Shown: positions 9,801-21,212, counted from the first letter of the stretch. The stretch is 64,000 bases of DNA from Flavobacteriales bacterium (GCA_016713875.1 JADJOI010000003.1:2790001-2854000); one strand, 5' to 3'. The notes: generated by a model from the letters alone, not told the origin. Program-made: numbers and translations.

Positions 9801-10868
9801 ATGAAGATTGACGGATTGGTGGTATGGGGCTGCTTGCTGCTGGCGGGGCAGGTGCAGGCACAGGTGGTGAATGATTCGTGCCCTAGTGCGCAGGATCTGG
9901 ATCTCATCATTTTCAGCCCATCATGCTATGTCTCAGGTTCTCCTGCGCAATTGGTGGTTGATTCCACGGATCTCGCTGTTCCCAATTTCCCTTACCCGTC
10001 CCATCCTGGACCGTGTTTCGGTTATTCGGCGGTACCAAATGTGCCCGCCAACGATCGTTGGTACAGGTTCTTGCTATCCAGCAACCATTCTGTGGACTAC
10101 ACATGCACGGCACAGGATTCTCTTCAGTTGAGTTGGTGGCAGGGCTACGACTGCGCATATCTGATACCGCTGGATTGCTCCACCTTGCTTCCAGGCGAGA
10201 CGATACAACGGTCACGTCCTGGCGCGTATCATCCGGGTATCGACACCCTCTACTTGCAGGTAGCGAGCACATCGGTAAGTTCCAGTGCGCGATATGAGTT
10301 GTGTTACAGGGAGGAATGGGGAACGGGCCCGATCACCTATGGTACTACCACGCCAACGCCTGTCCTTTGCTTGGATCATGCGATGAACATCGTCTCCGCC
10401 AGTGATGCGTTCACTGCCGATGGACAGGTGCAGGTGACCGTAGTAGCTGGGAATGGGGCATTCAACATCCTATGGGACGATGGCAATACTGACTTTCTGC
10501 GCGTTGGCCTGTTGACCGGAAGCTATCCCTACGTGATCGGTGATGCCAACAACTGCCAACTGCACGATACCGCTTTCGTGCAATTCAATGGTTCCACTGG
10601 GCTGTCGTCCAATTCATTGAGTGAAGTGGTGGATCTCGCTTGGGATGATGGCTGGCTGTACTGCACTGTTCGAGACCAAGCGTTAGCTGGACGGGTTGTA
10701 CTGATGGACGCGCTGGGAAGGGTCTTGTTCAGCTCGAACATCACTGTTGGAAGACAGCGCTTGCTCTCTTCTGGATCCATCTCCTCCCCGCTCTGTCTGT
10801 TGATCATTACCAAACCGGATGGATCGTTACGGATGGTCCATAGAACTCTCGTTCCAATCACTCCTTGA
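9801..10868 (+). CDS. Secreted protein with C-terminal sorting-like domain
   Basis: 355 residues from the ATG at 9801, which starts a signal peptide ending AQVQAQ; the open frame upstream to 9582 is not gene-like. The N-terminal half is Cys-containing (NDSCPSAQDLDL..., SCYVSGSP, YTCTAQDSLQLSW), resembling the ~140-residue modules of the secreted proteins at 34.6-39.8 kb. A SprB-like segment follows (VTVVAGNGAFNILWDDGN... GSYPYVIGDANNC). The last ~80 residues resemble a T9SS type A domain but end weakly. Codon use is clearly A+T-richer than in the flanking suf genes. It lies 10 nt upstream of the 2076-residue gene. Confidence 0.75.
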   Translation: MKIDGLVVWGCLLLAGQVQAQVVNDSCPSAQDLDLIIFSPSCYVSGSPAQLVVDSTDLAVPNFPYPSHPGPCFGYSAVPNVPANDRWYRFLLSSNHSVDYTCTAQDSLQLSWWQGYDCAYLIPLDCSTLLPGETIQRSRPGAYHPGIDTLYLQVASTSVSSSARYELCYREEWGTGPITYGTTTPTPVLCLDHAMNIVSASDAFTADGQVQVTVVAGNGAFNILWDDGNTDFLRVGLLTGSYPYVIGDANNCQLHDTAFVQFNGSTGLSSNSLSEVVDLAWDDGWLYCTVRDQALAGRVVLMDALGRVLFSSNITVGRQRLLSSGSISSPLCLLIITKPDGSLRMVHRTLVPITP

Positions 10869-10878
10869 TCCACACCAC

Positions 10879-13800
10879 ATGAACGCCTTCCCCAAGAAAC
10901 TCATCACAGTGGCCTTGTTTTGTAGCATCGCACCTGCGATCCAAGCTCAGCCCGGTGACACCAGTTTCTTTGCCTTCGATCGTTTTGGCAGGCGGTTCAC
11001 AGCGGACCAGTTGATCATGGCGGACCCGACCCTGTCCTTTATGGGTGGTGGTGGCTGCACCACAGCGGGCATTTTCAACCTTGACTTTTCACAAGATCCC
11101 GGATTCACGCCAGCCCGGCAGGCTGTTGCGTGCCAAGTGTTCTCCGATCTATCGGCGCTATTGGTCGCTGCGGACGACCCGTACACCAACGCCCCTAACC
11201 CAGGAGCATTCGTGAACATCCAGTTCAGGGATTTCACCGCGCTCCTTCCGCCACCACCACCGAATGCACTTGCTGCGGCATCGGCGTACTTCAGTTGGTT
11301 GGATACCCCGCAAGACGAACCAAACCTTCACAGTATCCACGACGACTACAGGCCGGTCTCGTTGATGAACGGTGTATTGGATGGGCAAGTTTGGAACACC
11401 ATCAATGGTGGGTTTGACGCATGGTTCTGCACGCGTCGATTCAAAGTCATCAACACCCCTCAGGCCCTTGCTCACGGCTTCGTGGTCGTGAACTGGAACG
11501 CGCCCAACCCATGGTTCCTGGGCCCAACCCTTCCTGTGCCAGTCGGGCAGTATGACCTCTACACGGTGCTGGCGCACGAGGCCATGCACATGCTGGGCTT
11601 TGCTTCTGGGATGGACGCGAACCTCGATTGCGTCTTTGGCGGCTCAGAATACGTATTCCGGTTCGACACTCATGTATCGCAGAGCGGTTCTGATCTTGTG
11701 ATCGACCCGGTGCTTTGTGATGGCACCTCGTGGACGAGTAATCTCTCCGGCTCCTTCAATACGACCCCTGGCAACTGCACGACGGAGGTAGTCGGAACCC
11801 CGATCTACGCACCTGCCACCTTTGAACCTGGAAGCAGCCTGAGCCACTTCGATGGCACGTGCAATGGCGGTGTGCCCTTCCTGATGCATCCGAACGTGAA
11901 CAATCCAGCTGGGCAGTCGAGGATACCTCTCCAACCGGAGGTCGATGTGCTTTGCGCGATCGATTACCGCACGAACGTGCAATATGGCGTTTCGGGTTCA
12001 GGATGGGATGGCACGGTGGATACTCGCGCGCCATGCGGATCACGATTGGCTGGGGTTGATGACATTTGGATCGATCACATTACGCGCGACTACTACAAGA
12101 TCCCACAAGGCGGGACCATCACGATCGACAACTTCCTCGACAATGATGAGGACATGGCAACCGGGTCCGGCGAGCCGTTGGGGTTCGACTGCTTGGAGGC
12201 GATCGAAGGAGGCACGATCACAGCGCAGTTCAACTTCCCGGACCCGAATCCGCGCTTCACCTTCGTTGCGGATCCAGGATTCGTTGGCTGGGGCCGGGCG
12301 AGCTATCGGCCGAAGAACTTTGTTGACGGGCGCACTGGCAACATCACGCATGTGTTCATTCACATTTGGCCAGCGTCTGCCTGTGATGTGGCGGATTGCA
12401 ACATTGTGAATGGTGGCGGTTTTGAGAGCGTTGCATTCAGAAATGGAAATATCGCACCTCACGATTCTTACAACCAGGGTGCTGATAACTCCCCAGATCT
12501 GTTTGCGTTTGAACCCAATGGGTTCCCCCTTTCCACGATCGGGCTACGACCACCTGGTTGGTACAATTTTAATAGCCTGACATTCCCCATTCCAGCATTT
12601 GGACATTGCGTAAACCCTGCGGAGGCATATCCCCCTTCATGGAACGGTGCGCCGACCAACATTCGTTATGGCGAAGTGGTATGCAACACACTGCCAGGCA
12701 ACTTGGGCCGCGAGGGCATGTTGTTCGAACTGTGCAAACCTTTGGTGCCCGGCTATACATATTCCTTGGAGTACCAAGCGAAGAATGGTGGGTCTTGTTC
12801 TGGTGATTGGCAGTTCTACGGTTTCCAGGATCGACCGTGCAATCCGACACAGGGCGTCACCTCATTCACACTGCCAAACCCATGCGGCGGAGCGCCAGCT
12901 CCAACGCTGATACCACATCCGCCAGCTCCTGTTTCAACGACTTGGGGGTTGGTCATCGAGAATTTCACATACGGCGCAGCCTTTCAGTCCAACTTCTTGG
13001 TGGCAAGGTCTCCGGTCACCACATCCACTTCCTTTTTAGCCATCGACGATTTGGTCATTCGTCCCCAGATAACCGCCGACGCCACGATCCTTCCCTCCTG
13101 CATCGGCCAAGCCACAGGCTCTATTGCGCTCGATATCCACTACTACCCCGGCAGCTATTCGATTCTGTGGAACAATGGCGCCACCACCGGCACAAACAGC
13201 AACTTGGCCGCAGGCACTTACACCGTTACGATCACGGACACTGAATTGGGTTGCGCTTCGTTCACAGAGACCTTCACCGTCGGCTCCGCTCCCTGCGGCG
13301 ACCCTTTCACCCTCACCAAGACCGTGGCGCCCATGCCCACCTACGCCTACGCGCCGGTCTTTTTCACCATCGAGGCGTGCAACACAACGGCCAACGCGGA
13401 GGCCGTCACGCTCACTGAACAGTTCCCGGCAGGCTTCGTCATGACGGGGTCCACCCCATCGTTGAGCTGGCCGAACGTCTCTGTCACGCTGCCGGCTGGC
13501 GGTTGCGAGACGTATGTGATCAACGGCTACTTCACCACCATAGGTCCCGATCAGAACTGCGTGACCTTGGATCCCGTGGGTACTGGCGATGACGTACAAG
13601 CCTGTGTGCAAACAGATATCCTGGAAGGTTGTCCTATGATAGTTTATGGCAACGGGGGTTGCGATCCGGGCAGCGTGGTGGATATGTGCTTGGGGGTGCA
13701 TACCGTGATACCCACCGTTACTCAGGTCAGCTACTACATCATCTACCCGGATCACCTCGTACCTCCCCCTCCCGGTGCGCTGACCTCCCCCACGATCACC

Positions 13801-16800
13801 AGCGCACTGCCGATCCTCAGCGCGAACATCGGCTCACCACAAACCACTGGTGGCTGGCCTCCGGGTTACTTGGCCGTACTCGTCACAGTCGACTTTACTG
13901 TACCGATCGATATCGCCCCGCCGACCTATGAGTTCTTCTGCATCGATTTCACGGTCGGCACAGGCGGCGTGCCACCCGGCATCAATGCAGATTGGACATG
14001 GGCAAGCACGACAACGGTGGGCGGCGGGCTAGGATGGAACAATGTCACTATCACTACGAATGGTACGCCCGTGGAGCTTTGGACCCAAGCTTACCTGATC
14101 CAGTATAATGGCTGCCCGGGTCTTCTCATGCCTGACGCTTCCTTTACCATTGACCAGGTCCTCTGCACGGGGGAAGTGAGCGTGACCGGCGCCCTCACCG
14201 ATCCTGCAGCCGTGCATAGCTGGACCTGGGGCGACAACCGCACTACGCCTATCAACGGTGCGCCCACCTACACCTACAACTACTTCTCAACCATCACCGA
14301 CAACCAAGGCTGGCCGGTGAACCCGCCGATCGTCCCTGCCCCACCTGGCACCTACACCATCACCCATACAGTGGTTCTGAACGGAGTAGCTGCATCAAGT
14401 ACGCAACAAGTAACCGTGGAACCCTGCTGCCAAGCCAACACGGTGATCCCCGACGGCTCGCTGGCCAGCACGGTGGGCACTGTCTTCTCCGGAACGGTCG
14501 ACATTCAAGGTCAGTTCTTCGTGGACGACGATGTGCTCTTCCAGAACTGCCAAGTGTTCATGGAACCCGGCGCAGAGATCATCGTGCAGGGCGGCTGGAC
14601 CCTCGACATCGAGAACAGTTCCTTCACGGCCTGCAACGGCGTGATGTGGAAGTCGATCACGGCGGAGAATGGTTCAACGGTGCGGATCCGTGGCTCATAC
14701 ATGGACGATGCGGAAAGCACGGTCGCCGCGTTGGACGGCTCGGTGATCTGGGTGGATGAGACCCAGTTCCACAACAACCGTGTGGGCATCGGCATACCGG
14801 ATGTAGGCGGCACTTACAACAACGTGGCCTGCTGGGTGAGCAACAGCACCTTTTACAGCGCGGGCCCCATGCCACAGCCGTATCAAGGGCAGGCCTCGGC
14901 GGTCGGCAGCCAGGGCTTCGCAGCGGTGGATGTCCACAATACCTCGCTGGACTTCACCGGCGGCAACAACCTGATCCACAGCCTGAGCAACGGCATCGTG
15001 GGCCACAGCAGCGACCTGACCGTGGCCGAGTGCCAGATGCTGAACATCCAGCCGGATGCCACCTACGCGTACACCGGTAACGGATCGGGCATCTACGCGA
15101 ACGGCCTCTTGGGTTGGAACACCTTGAAGCAACAAGGCTATGGCATGAACAGCAGCCTGCCCAGCTTCAACGGTTGCCGCTGGGGTATCTACACCGAATA
15201 CATGAACGTGCGCAGCACGGACAACCGTATGATGGATATGGGCACCGCATACCGCGTGGACCGCAGCGGGTACCGCGAAGTGGATATCCTGGAGAACCAG
15301 GTACACACCCGCTACAATGGCATCGAACTACGGGCCAACGACGGTGCGGCGCATATCTTGGTCGAAGGCAACGACATCACTTTCGGCAATGACCCGAGTT
15401 GTACGGCATGCAAAGGCTGGACAGCCATCCGAGTGACCGAGGGGAACTACGTGGCCCCCGACTCGCGCATCCAGAACAACACCATCCACTTCCTGCCGCA
15501 ATACGCCTCTCGCTTCGGCATCGGCCTTTTCGCGGCGGACCGCTGGATCGTGGCGGAGAACGACCTGAGCCTGGTCAACAACGCATTCAACAGGACCGGC
15601 ATCTGGCTGAACGGCTGCCGGGCCACGGAGGTGAGCTGCAATACGGTGAGCAGCAGTGACAATGCCTACCCGGTGGATGCGCAGGCCGCCATCCGCAACG
15701 TGATGGGCCGCGAGCCGCTGATCAGCTGCAACGAGATGGACCGCACGGCCAACGGCATCCTGTTCAACGGCGTGGCCTACAACACCGATGTGCGTGGCAA
15801 CCAATTCCACAACCACAACTGGCCGCTACACCTGGACGCAACGGCCATCATCGATGCACAAACCTTGAAGGGAAACCTCTGGGACCCAAGCGCCATAACG
15901 CCGGTATGGGGGGCGTGGTATGAGGTGAGTAATTGGCAGGCGATAAACTACCAGTTCCTCTACAACCCTGCGCTCATTGGAATCGGCACTACGACCCCAC
16001 CATCATGGTCGCCTCCAAGTTGGTTCGCCTACGATCCGGGTCCGAACTACGATTGCGCGGACCACCACGGAATGCACTATTGCAGCCAGTTCGGTGGCGA
16101 ACGTTGCAAGGACTGCATCCGCGAATTGGACGAGAAGATCGCCAGTGACAGCTTGGAGAACAACCCCTACACCGAAGAGACTAAATGGATGCTCTCAGCT
16201 GATCTTTACAAGAAGCTGGACGACAGTCCCGCCCTCCTAGACAGCCTGCCCGAACTGGATGCCTTCTACACCGCGCTGCAAGGCAGCACCACGGCGGCTT
16301 TCAAAGCGATCGCGGACGACCATCTCGCGTTATACGACCTGGACAGCAGCGTGGTGGCCCAACTGCAAGCCAACCAGGTGCAGATCGATGCGTTGATGAG
16401 CCTTGTGAAGGACGGCATGGAGCAACTGGGCGACAGCACGCTCACGCCGGCGCAACGGCAAGGCATCCTTGTTGGCCTGAGCGGTTACCGGCAGAGCATC
16501 AACAGCCTAGCCGCCTGGAACGCCTCCGCCTTGCAACTGGCCAGCACCACGAAAGTGCTGACCGCCGAAGGGGTGAAGACGGCGAACGCCAGCATCACCA
16601 CCTCGGAATTGATCGAAACCAACGAGAAGGCGGTGAACGAAGTGTACCTCGCCACCGTCGGCAAGGATGTGGACAGTTTCACGACCACCCAAGCCGATGA
16701 CCTGTTCGCGATCGCGAACCAATGCCCCATGGTGGGAGGCAATGCGGTGTTCAAGGCGCGATCGCTGTATTGGCTCATTGACGACAGCTACGACTTCGAT

Positions 16801-17109
16801 GACCAAGCACTCTGTCTCCAACACGGTATCATCGTGAAGAGCCTGGCCACTCTGCCGATCAATGCGGTCACCGTGGTGCCTAACCCCGCCGTTGACGAGG
16901 CCACCTTGGTGCTCGACCATGAACTGGACGAGCCCGGAAGCTTCGTTGTGTACGATGCCGTGGGAGCCGTGGTGATGCGTCAGGTTGTCCCGATCGAGAT
17001 GCCCCGATTGGCGTTCAGCACAGCCTCGCTGGCACCAGCCTTGTACCACTATCAGGTGCGTGGGCCATCGGGCATCATTGGTGTCGGAAAGCTCACGATC
17101 GTTCGATGA
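10879..17109 (+). CDS. Giant modular secreted protein: zincin domain, SprB repeat, beta-helix, T9SS type A domain
   Basis: 2076 residues from the ATG at 10879, which starts a signal peptide (ending AIQAQ). The N-terminal ~350 residues contain HEAMHMLGF (HExxHxxGF zinc motif, codons near 11575-11600), followed by SLSHFDG and FLMHP segments, as in metzincin-like surface proteases. After about residue 700 come a SprB-type repeat (GSYSILWNNGATTGTNSNLAAGTYTVTITD) and a DUF11-like segment. A PKD-like stretch follows, then a long right-handed beta-helix region (about 14500-15850). A helical segment and a C-terminal T9SS type A domain (VVPNPAVDEATL... LVLDHELDEPG... GKLTIVR) complete it. It is probably surface-exposed or released, with possible proteolytic and adhesive roles. 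Its stop overlaps the next start by ATGA. Confidence 0.85.
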   Translation: MNAFPKKLITVALFCSIAPAIQAQPGDTSFFAFDRFGRRFTADQLIMADPTLSFMGGGGCTTAGIFNLDFSQDPGFTPARQAVACQVFSDLSALLVAADDPYTNAPNPGAFVNIQFRDFTALLPPPPPNALAAASAYFSWLDTPQDEPNLHSIHDDYRPVSLMNGVLDGQVWNTINGGFDAWFCTRRFKVINTPQALAHGFVVVNWNAPNPWFLGPTLPVPVGQYDLYTVLAHEAMHMLGFASGMDANLDCVFGGSEYVFRFDTHVSQSGSDLVIDPVLCDGTSWTSNLSGSFNTTPGNCTTEVVGTPIYAPATFEPGSSLSHFDGTCNGGVPFLMHPNVNNPAGQSRIPLQPEVDVLCAIDYRTNVQYGVSGSGWDGTVDTRAPCGSRLAGVDDIWIDHITRDYYKIPQGGTITIDNFLDNDEDMATGSGEPLGFDCLEAIEGGTITAQFNFPDPNPRFTFVADPGFVGWGRASYRPKNFVDGRTGNITHVFIHIWPASACDVADCNIVNGGGFESVAFRNGNIAPHDSYNQGADNSPDLFAFEPNGFPLSTIGLRPPGWYNFNSLTFPIPAFGHCVNPAEAYPPSWNGAPTNIRYGEVVCNTLPGNLGREGMLFELCKPLVPGYTYSLEYQAKNGGSCSGDWQFYGFQDRPCNPTQGVTSFTLPNPCGGAPAPTLIPHPPAPVSTTWGLVIENFTYGAAFQSNFLVARSPVTTSTSFLAIDDLVIRPQITADATILPSCIGQATGSIALDIHYYPGSYSILWNNGATTGTNSNLAAGTYTVTITDTELGCASFTETFTVGSAPCGDPFTLTKTVAPMPTYAYAPVFFTIEACNTTANAEAVTLTEQFPAGFVMTGSTPSLSWPNVSVTLPAGGCETYVINGYFTTIGPDQNCVTLDPVGTGDDVQACVQTDILEGCPMIVYGNGGCDPGSVVDMCLGVHTVIPTVTQVSYYIIYPDHLVPPPPGALTSPTITSALPILSANIGSPQTTGGWPPGYLAVLVTVDFTVPIDIAPPTYEFFCIDFTVGTGGVPPGINADWTWASTTTVGGGLGWNNVTITTNGTPVELWTQAYLIQYNGCPGLLMPDASFTIDQVLCTGEVSVTGALTDPAAVHSWTWGDNRTTPINGAPTYTYNYFSTITDNQGWPVNPPIVPAPPGTYTITHTVVLNGVAASSTQQVTVEPCCQANTVIPDGSLASTVGTVFSGTVDIQGQFFVDDDVLFQNCQVFMEPGAEIIVQGGWTLDIENSSFTACNGVMWKSITAENGSTVRIRGSYMDDAESTVAALDGSVIWVDETQFHNNRVGIGIPDVGGTYNNVACWVSNSTFYSAGPMPQPYQGQASAVGSQGFAAVDVHNTSLDFTGGNNLIHSLSNGIVGHSSDLTVAECQMLNIQPDATYAYTGNGSGIYANGLLGWNTLKQQGYGMNSSLPSFNGCRWGIYTEYMNVRSTDNRMMDMGTAYRVDRSGYREVDILENQVHTRYNGIELRANDGAAHILVEGNDITFGNDPSCTACKGWTAIRVTEGNYVAPDSRIQNNTIHFLPQYASRFGIGLFAADRWIVAENDLSLVNNAFNRTGIWLNGCRATEVSCNTVSSSDNAYPVDAQAAIRNVMGREPLISCNEMDRTANGILFNGVAYNTDVRGNQFHNHNWPLHLDATAIIDAQTLKGNLWDPSAITPVWGAWYEVSNWQAINYQFLYNPALIGIGTTTPPSWSPPSWFAYDPGPNYDCADHHGMHYCSQFGGERCKDCIRELDEKIASDSLENNPYTEETKWMLSADLYKKLDDSPALLDSLPELDAFYTALQGSTTAAFKAIADDHLALYDLDSSVVAQLQANQVQIDALMSLVKDGMEQLGDSTLTPAQRQGILVGLSGYRQSINSLAAWNASALQLASTTKVLTAEGVKTANASITTSELIETNEKAVNEVYLATVGKDVDSFTTTQADDLFAIANQCPMVGGNAVFKARSLYWLIDDSYDFDDQALCLQHGIIVKSLATLPINAVTVVPNPAVDEATLVLDHELDEPGSFVVYDAVGAVVMRQVVPIEMPRLAFSTASLAPALYHYQVRGPSGIIGVGKLTIVR

Positions 17110-18635
17110 TGTTCTTCCACAACTTGAAGCGCCGCGTGAATACCAGGAAGGCCGTTCATGCGGCGCTTTCGTTTTCAGTTCTTTTCGACCCGGCCACCAG
17201 CGCGGGACAAGGCTTAACGAACTTGTGGAACGGTGGATACGCCAGCTGGGCGCCCCCACCTTCAGGTGGCGTGGACCTCAATTTCCAAAGTGGAAGTTTG
17301 TTGATCACGACTGTGTCACGGGATGCCGATTTTCAACGCACTTCAAGCAATATGTCTGGCCCCGATGGCACCTTGCTCTTTAGCACAAATGGGCGGATGG
17401 TTGCTAATTCTCTGGGCGCCGTTGTGCTGAACGGCGATGGACTGAATCCTGGCAACTACGCTGACAACAGCCCATACGGTCTGCTGATCTCCCAAGGTGT
17501 ACTCCTGCTGCCCAGACCAGACCATCCAGACATCTACTATCTGCTCCACATGACCATCGACAATAGCGTGGACATCAATGCGGAGCACCTGCTTCTCACG
17601 ACCGTTGACATGAGTCTGGATGGGGGCTTGGGTGCTGTGGTGAGCAAGAACGTTTCGATCCTCGACGATGAGATCAGCCTGGGGCACTTGACAGCGGTAC
17701 GGCATGCGAACGGCCGCGATTGGTGGGCCTTCTGCCGTAAGTTGAACACCAATACCTTCTATCGCTACTTGATCACCCCAGCAGGCATCAACTTGGACGG
17801 CACCCAGTCCATTGGCGATCTCAGTATCTGGGCTACTGGGCAAGTATGTTTCTCGCCCGATGGCAGCAAATTCGCCTATTACTGGCGGGATATTGGTCTG
17901 GAGTTGTTTGAGTTCGACCGATGCACGGGGTTGTTCTCAGCCCCGTCATCGGTCACCTACACAGATGGCGAATTAGGAGTAGGAGCCGCCTTTTCACCGA
18001 ACGGTCGGTTCCTGTACATCACCGATGTGTTCAACGTGTACCAGTACGATACCGAGGCACCGGATCTGGCTGCGTCGGAATTACAAATTGCCGAATGGGA
18101 CAGCACCTATTCCCCGATGCCGCCTTTCGCCACGTTGTTCGATATCGCCCAACTGGCGCCCGATGGCAAGATCTACATCGGCACGGGCAACAGCACGGAC
18201 AAGCTGCATGTGATCCACTCGCCGGATTCAGCGGGGTTGGCCTGCAACATCGAACAGCATGGCATCGCCCTTCCGCGCTACTTCAGCAACTCGCTACCCA
18301 ACCACCCCAACTACCACTTGGGGCCAGTGGATGGCAGCGTGTGCGATAGTTTGGGGATCAACAATGGTATGGCAGAGGCTGCTTTGCAGGAATCATTGCG
18401 GGCCTTTCCCAACCCAAGCGCTGGTGCGTTCACATTGAACTATCCATCCATTGGCCAGGTCGGGCTGTTGGAAGTACACGACCTATCAGGCCGCATGATA
18501 CTCCAAGAGAGAATAGCACCCTGGAGCCAAATGCATGCGATCGAACTCGGTCACGGATCGGAAGGGTTGTACAATTGTCGAATAAGCTGGGGCGTGCGTT
18601 CGGCATCAACCCGCATTATGATCGTTGAGCCATGA
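17106..18635 (+). CDS. Secreted propeller-like protein with T9SS type A domain
   Basis: 509 residues, starting at the ATG that overlaps the previous stop (ATGA). The N-terminus is a weak signal peptide (ALSFSVLFDPATSAGQ). The body has WD40/PD40-like blades (CFSPDGSKFAYY, FSPNGRFLYITD, LAPDGKIYIGTGN) of the type seen in Bacteroidota surface proteins. The end is a T9SS type A domain (AFPNPSAGAFTLNYP... LEVHDLSGRMIL... STRIMIVEP). It is translationally coupled on both sides. Composition is lower in G+C than the flanking suf genes. Confidence 0.82.
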   Translation: MMFFHNLKRRVNTRKAVHAALSFSVLFDPATSAGQGLTNLWNGGYASWAPPPSGGVDLNFQSGSLLITTVSRDADFQRTSSNMSGPDGTLLFSTNGRMVANSLGAVVLNGDGLNPGNYADNSPYGLLISQGVLLLPRPDHPDIYYLLHMTIDNSVDINAEHLLLTTVDMSLDGGLGAVVSKNVSILDDEISLGHLTAVRHANGRDWWAFCRKLNTNTFYRYLITPAGINLDGTQSIGDLSIWATGQVCFSPDGSKFAYYWRDIGLELFEFDRCTGLFSAPSSVTYTDGELGVGAAFSPNGRFLYITDVFNVYQYDTEAPDLAASELQIAEWDSTYSPMPPFATLFDIAQLAPDGKIYIGTGNSTDKLHVIHSPDSAGLACNIEQHGIALPRYFSNSLPNHPNYHLGPVDGSVCDSLGINNGMAEAALQESLRAFPNPSAGAFTLNYPSIGQVGLLEVHDLSGRMILQERIAPWSQMHAIELGHGSEGLYNCRISWGVRSASTRIMIVEP

Positions 18636-18925
18636 ACCCACGCTTGATGCTCTTCCTGCTGATGCTTTGCCCGTTGACGGCCTTTGCACAAGCTCCCATC
18701 ACGACGAATACTGACAGCTCGGCGACCGCGCTCGAATGGAACGCGCCCACACGGGCCGTCCTGCTGGCCAACAAGCCCGAGCGCTTCACCCAGGCGGTGT
18801 GGCTGGAGATGATGCGGAAGCCGCTGAACAGGAGCTTGTACCCCTTGCGGGTAACGCGGGAGATGCTGGATACACTGGATACGAAAGCGTTGGATATGCG
18901 CTTCCGATATGAGATGACCCCATAG
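18632..18925 (+). CDS. Small exported protein
   Basis: 97 residues with a clear signal peptide (LMLFLLMLCPLTAFAQA). The mature part is ~78 residues with no recognised domain. The start overlaps the preceding stop by ATGA, so it is co-translated with the secreted propeller protein. It is the last gene of the block interrupting the suf locus. Function unknown. Confidence 0.65.
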   Translation: MNPRLMLFLLMLCPLTAFAQAPITTNTDSSATALEWNAPTRAVLLANKPERFTQAVWLEMMRKPLNRSLYPLRVTREMLDTLDTKALDMRFRYEMTP

Positions 18926-19025
18926 GTGGCGCACATTGTGCCCATGGACAAGCGCTGCGTTGAGCGTAAGTCTTGGCGTTGGGCCAATTGAACCGCCGGG
19001 TAGTTCGGCTTGTTCTTCGATCACC

Positions 19026-19056
19026 TTGGCTGCTCACCTACAACAGCCTACCTTTG
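19026..19056 (+). promoter_or_regulatory. sufC promoter (TTG-N20-TACCTTTG)
   Basis: TTG at 19026-19028 and TACCTTTG at 19049-19056, 20 nt apart. It gives the sufC-to-sufT half its own start of transcription and mirrors the promoter upstream of sufA. Confidence 0.75.
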
Positions 19057-19070
19057 CGCCACATTCCCAG

Positions 19071-19087
19071 TTTAGAATCGTTCTAAA
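19071..19087 (+). promoter_or_regulatory. Predicted operator palindrome upstream of sufC
   Basis: TTTAGAATCGTTCTAAA is a perfect 7-bp inverted repeat with a 3-nt centre. It shares TTTAGA-N5-TCTAAA with the site before sufA and begins 14 nt after the -7 element, compared with 12 nt at sufA. This strongly suggests one regulator for both halves of the SUF locus. Confidence 0.75.
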
Positions 19088-19096
19088 CAAGACCGC

Positions 19097-19842
<746 letters not shown>

Positions 19843-19843
<1 letters not shown>

Positions 19844-21111
19844 TGAGCACGATGACCGCCACCGACCCCAAGGCTACCGTGCTTCCACTGCTCGAGGGAA
19901 GCACCTGGCCCGGAGCGCCCGAAGCCCTCGCTCTGGTGCACGCACTGCCTGTGCCCACCAGCAAGACCGAAGCGTGGAAGTACACCCGCGTGGCCAAGCT
20001 GTTCAATCAACCGTACACCACGCCGAAGGGTGATGCGACCGTCACACTTCCGGATCGCCTTCCGTTCGACACCACTCGCGTCGTCTTCGTGAACGGCCAC
20101 TTCCGCGCGGACCTGAGCGATGACCTCAAAGGCCAGAAGGGACTGGTGATCGACAGCCTGAAGCACCACCTGGCGCACGGTCCGGTGAAGGCCCATTACG
20201 GACAGGTCGCGCCGATCAGCGATCGCCTCTTCACGGCGATGAACACCGCTGCCCCCACCGACGGCCTGATCATCCTCGCCACGAAAGGCACGAAGACGAG
20301 CAAGCCGCTCCACGTGCTCCACATCACCACCGATGGCGGTCAGCTGATCCAGCCGCGCGATCTGTTCATGCTGCACGAAGGCGCGAATGTGGAGGTGATC
20401 ATTGAGCACATCGCGCAGGGGAATGCCTCCACCTCCCTCATCAACGGCATCCGCGAAAGCGTGATCGGCGAAAACGCGAACCTCACGATCCACCTGCTGC
20501 AGAACGAAGCTAATGGTCCTTCACACATCGGTCTCGATGGCGTGACGATCGGCACGAAAGGTCATTTCAGCATCAGCACCACGACACTGGATGGCGCGCT
20601 GATCCGCAATGAGGTGAAGGTGTCGCTGGCCGGTCCGGAGGCGCACGCCGAACTGAACGGCGTGTACCTGCTCAACGGCACCACGCACTGCGACAACCAC
20701 ACGTACATCGGTCATGATGTTCCGGACTGTACCAGCGACGAGCTCTACAAGGGCATCGTGGCCGGCAAAGGCACCAGCGTGTTCAACGGCAAGGTGTACG
20801 TGAAGCAGGACGCCCAGCGCACCCGCGCCTATCAGAGCAACGCGAACATCCTGCAAGGCGATGACGCCCGCGTCTTCACCAAGCCCGAGCTGGAGATCTA
20901 CGCCGACGACGTGAAGTGCAGCCACGGATGCACGATCGGTCGCCTGGACGAGAAGGGCCTGTTCTACCTGCGTTCGCGCGGCGTGAGTGAGGCTGAAGCG
21001 CGGCGCATGTTGTCGCATGCATTCATGACGGACGTGCTGGAGCGGATCACGAACGAGGATTGGCGGAAGCATCTCGCTTACTTGATCGACGCAAAACTGG
21101 AAACGCTTTAA
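19843..21111 (+). CDS. sufD: Fe-S cluster assembly protein SufD
   Basis: 422 residues from the ATG at 19843, which overlaps the sufC stop; a GTG one codon earlier is possible. SufD is the SufB paralogue of the SufBC2D scaffold. Family features: KTEAWKYTRV near residue 45, and the C-terminal core NHTYIGHDVPDCTSDELYKGI, GKVYVKQDAQRTRAYQSNANIL, DVKCSHGCTIGRLDEKGLFYLRSRG. The N-terminal half is divergent, as usual. An inverted repeat separates it from sufS. Confidence 0.96.
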
Positions 21112-21113
21112 TG

Positions 21114-21203
21114 CTTCACAACAGAGGCACAGAGGACACAGAGAAAGACAAATGAAGAATCCGCTTTCGCATTCCTCTGTGCTCTCTGTGCCTCTGTGGT
21201 GAA
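21114..21203. repeat. Interspersed inverted repeat (CACAGAGGCACAGAG type), copy 2
   Basis: The left arm 21114-21146 (CTTCACAACAGAGGCACAGA...) pairs with the right arm 21172-21203 (ending CCTCTGTGGTGAA). It fills the sufD-sufS gap exactly as copy 1 fills sufA-sufB. Arms are about 30 nt, with a spacer of about 25 nt. Confidence 0.85.
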
Positions 21204-21212
21204 CCGCATTCC

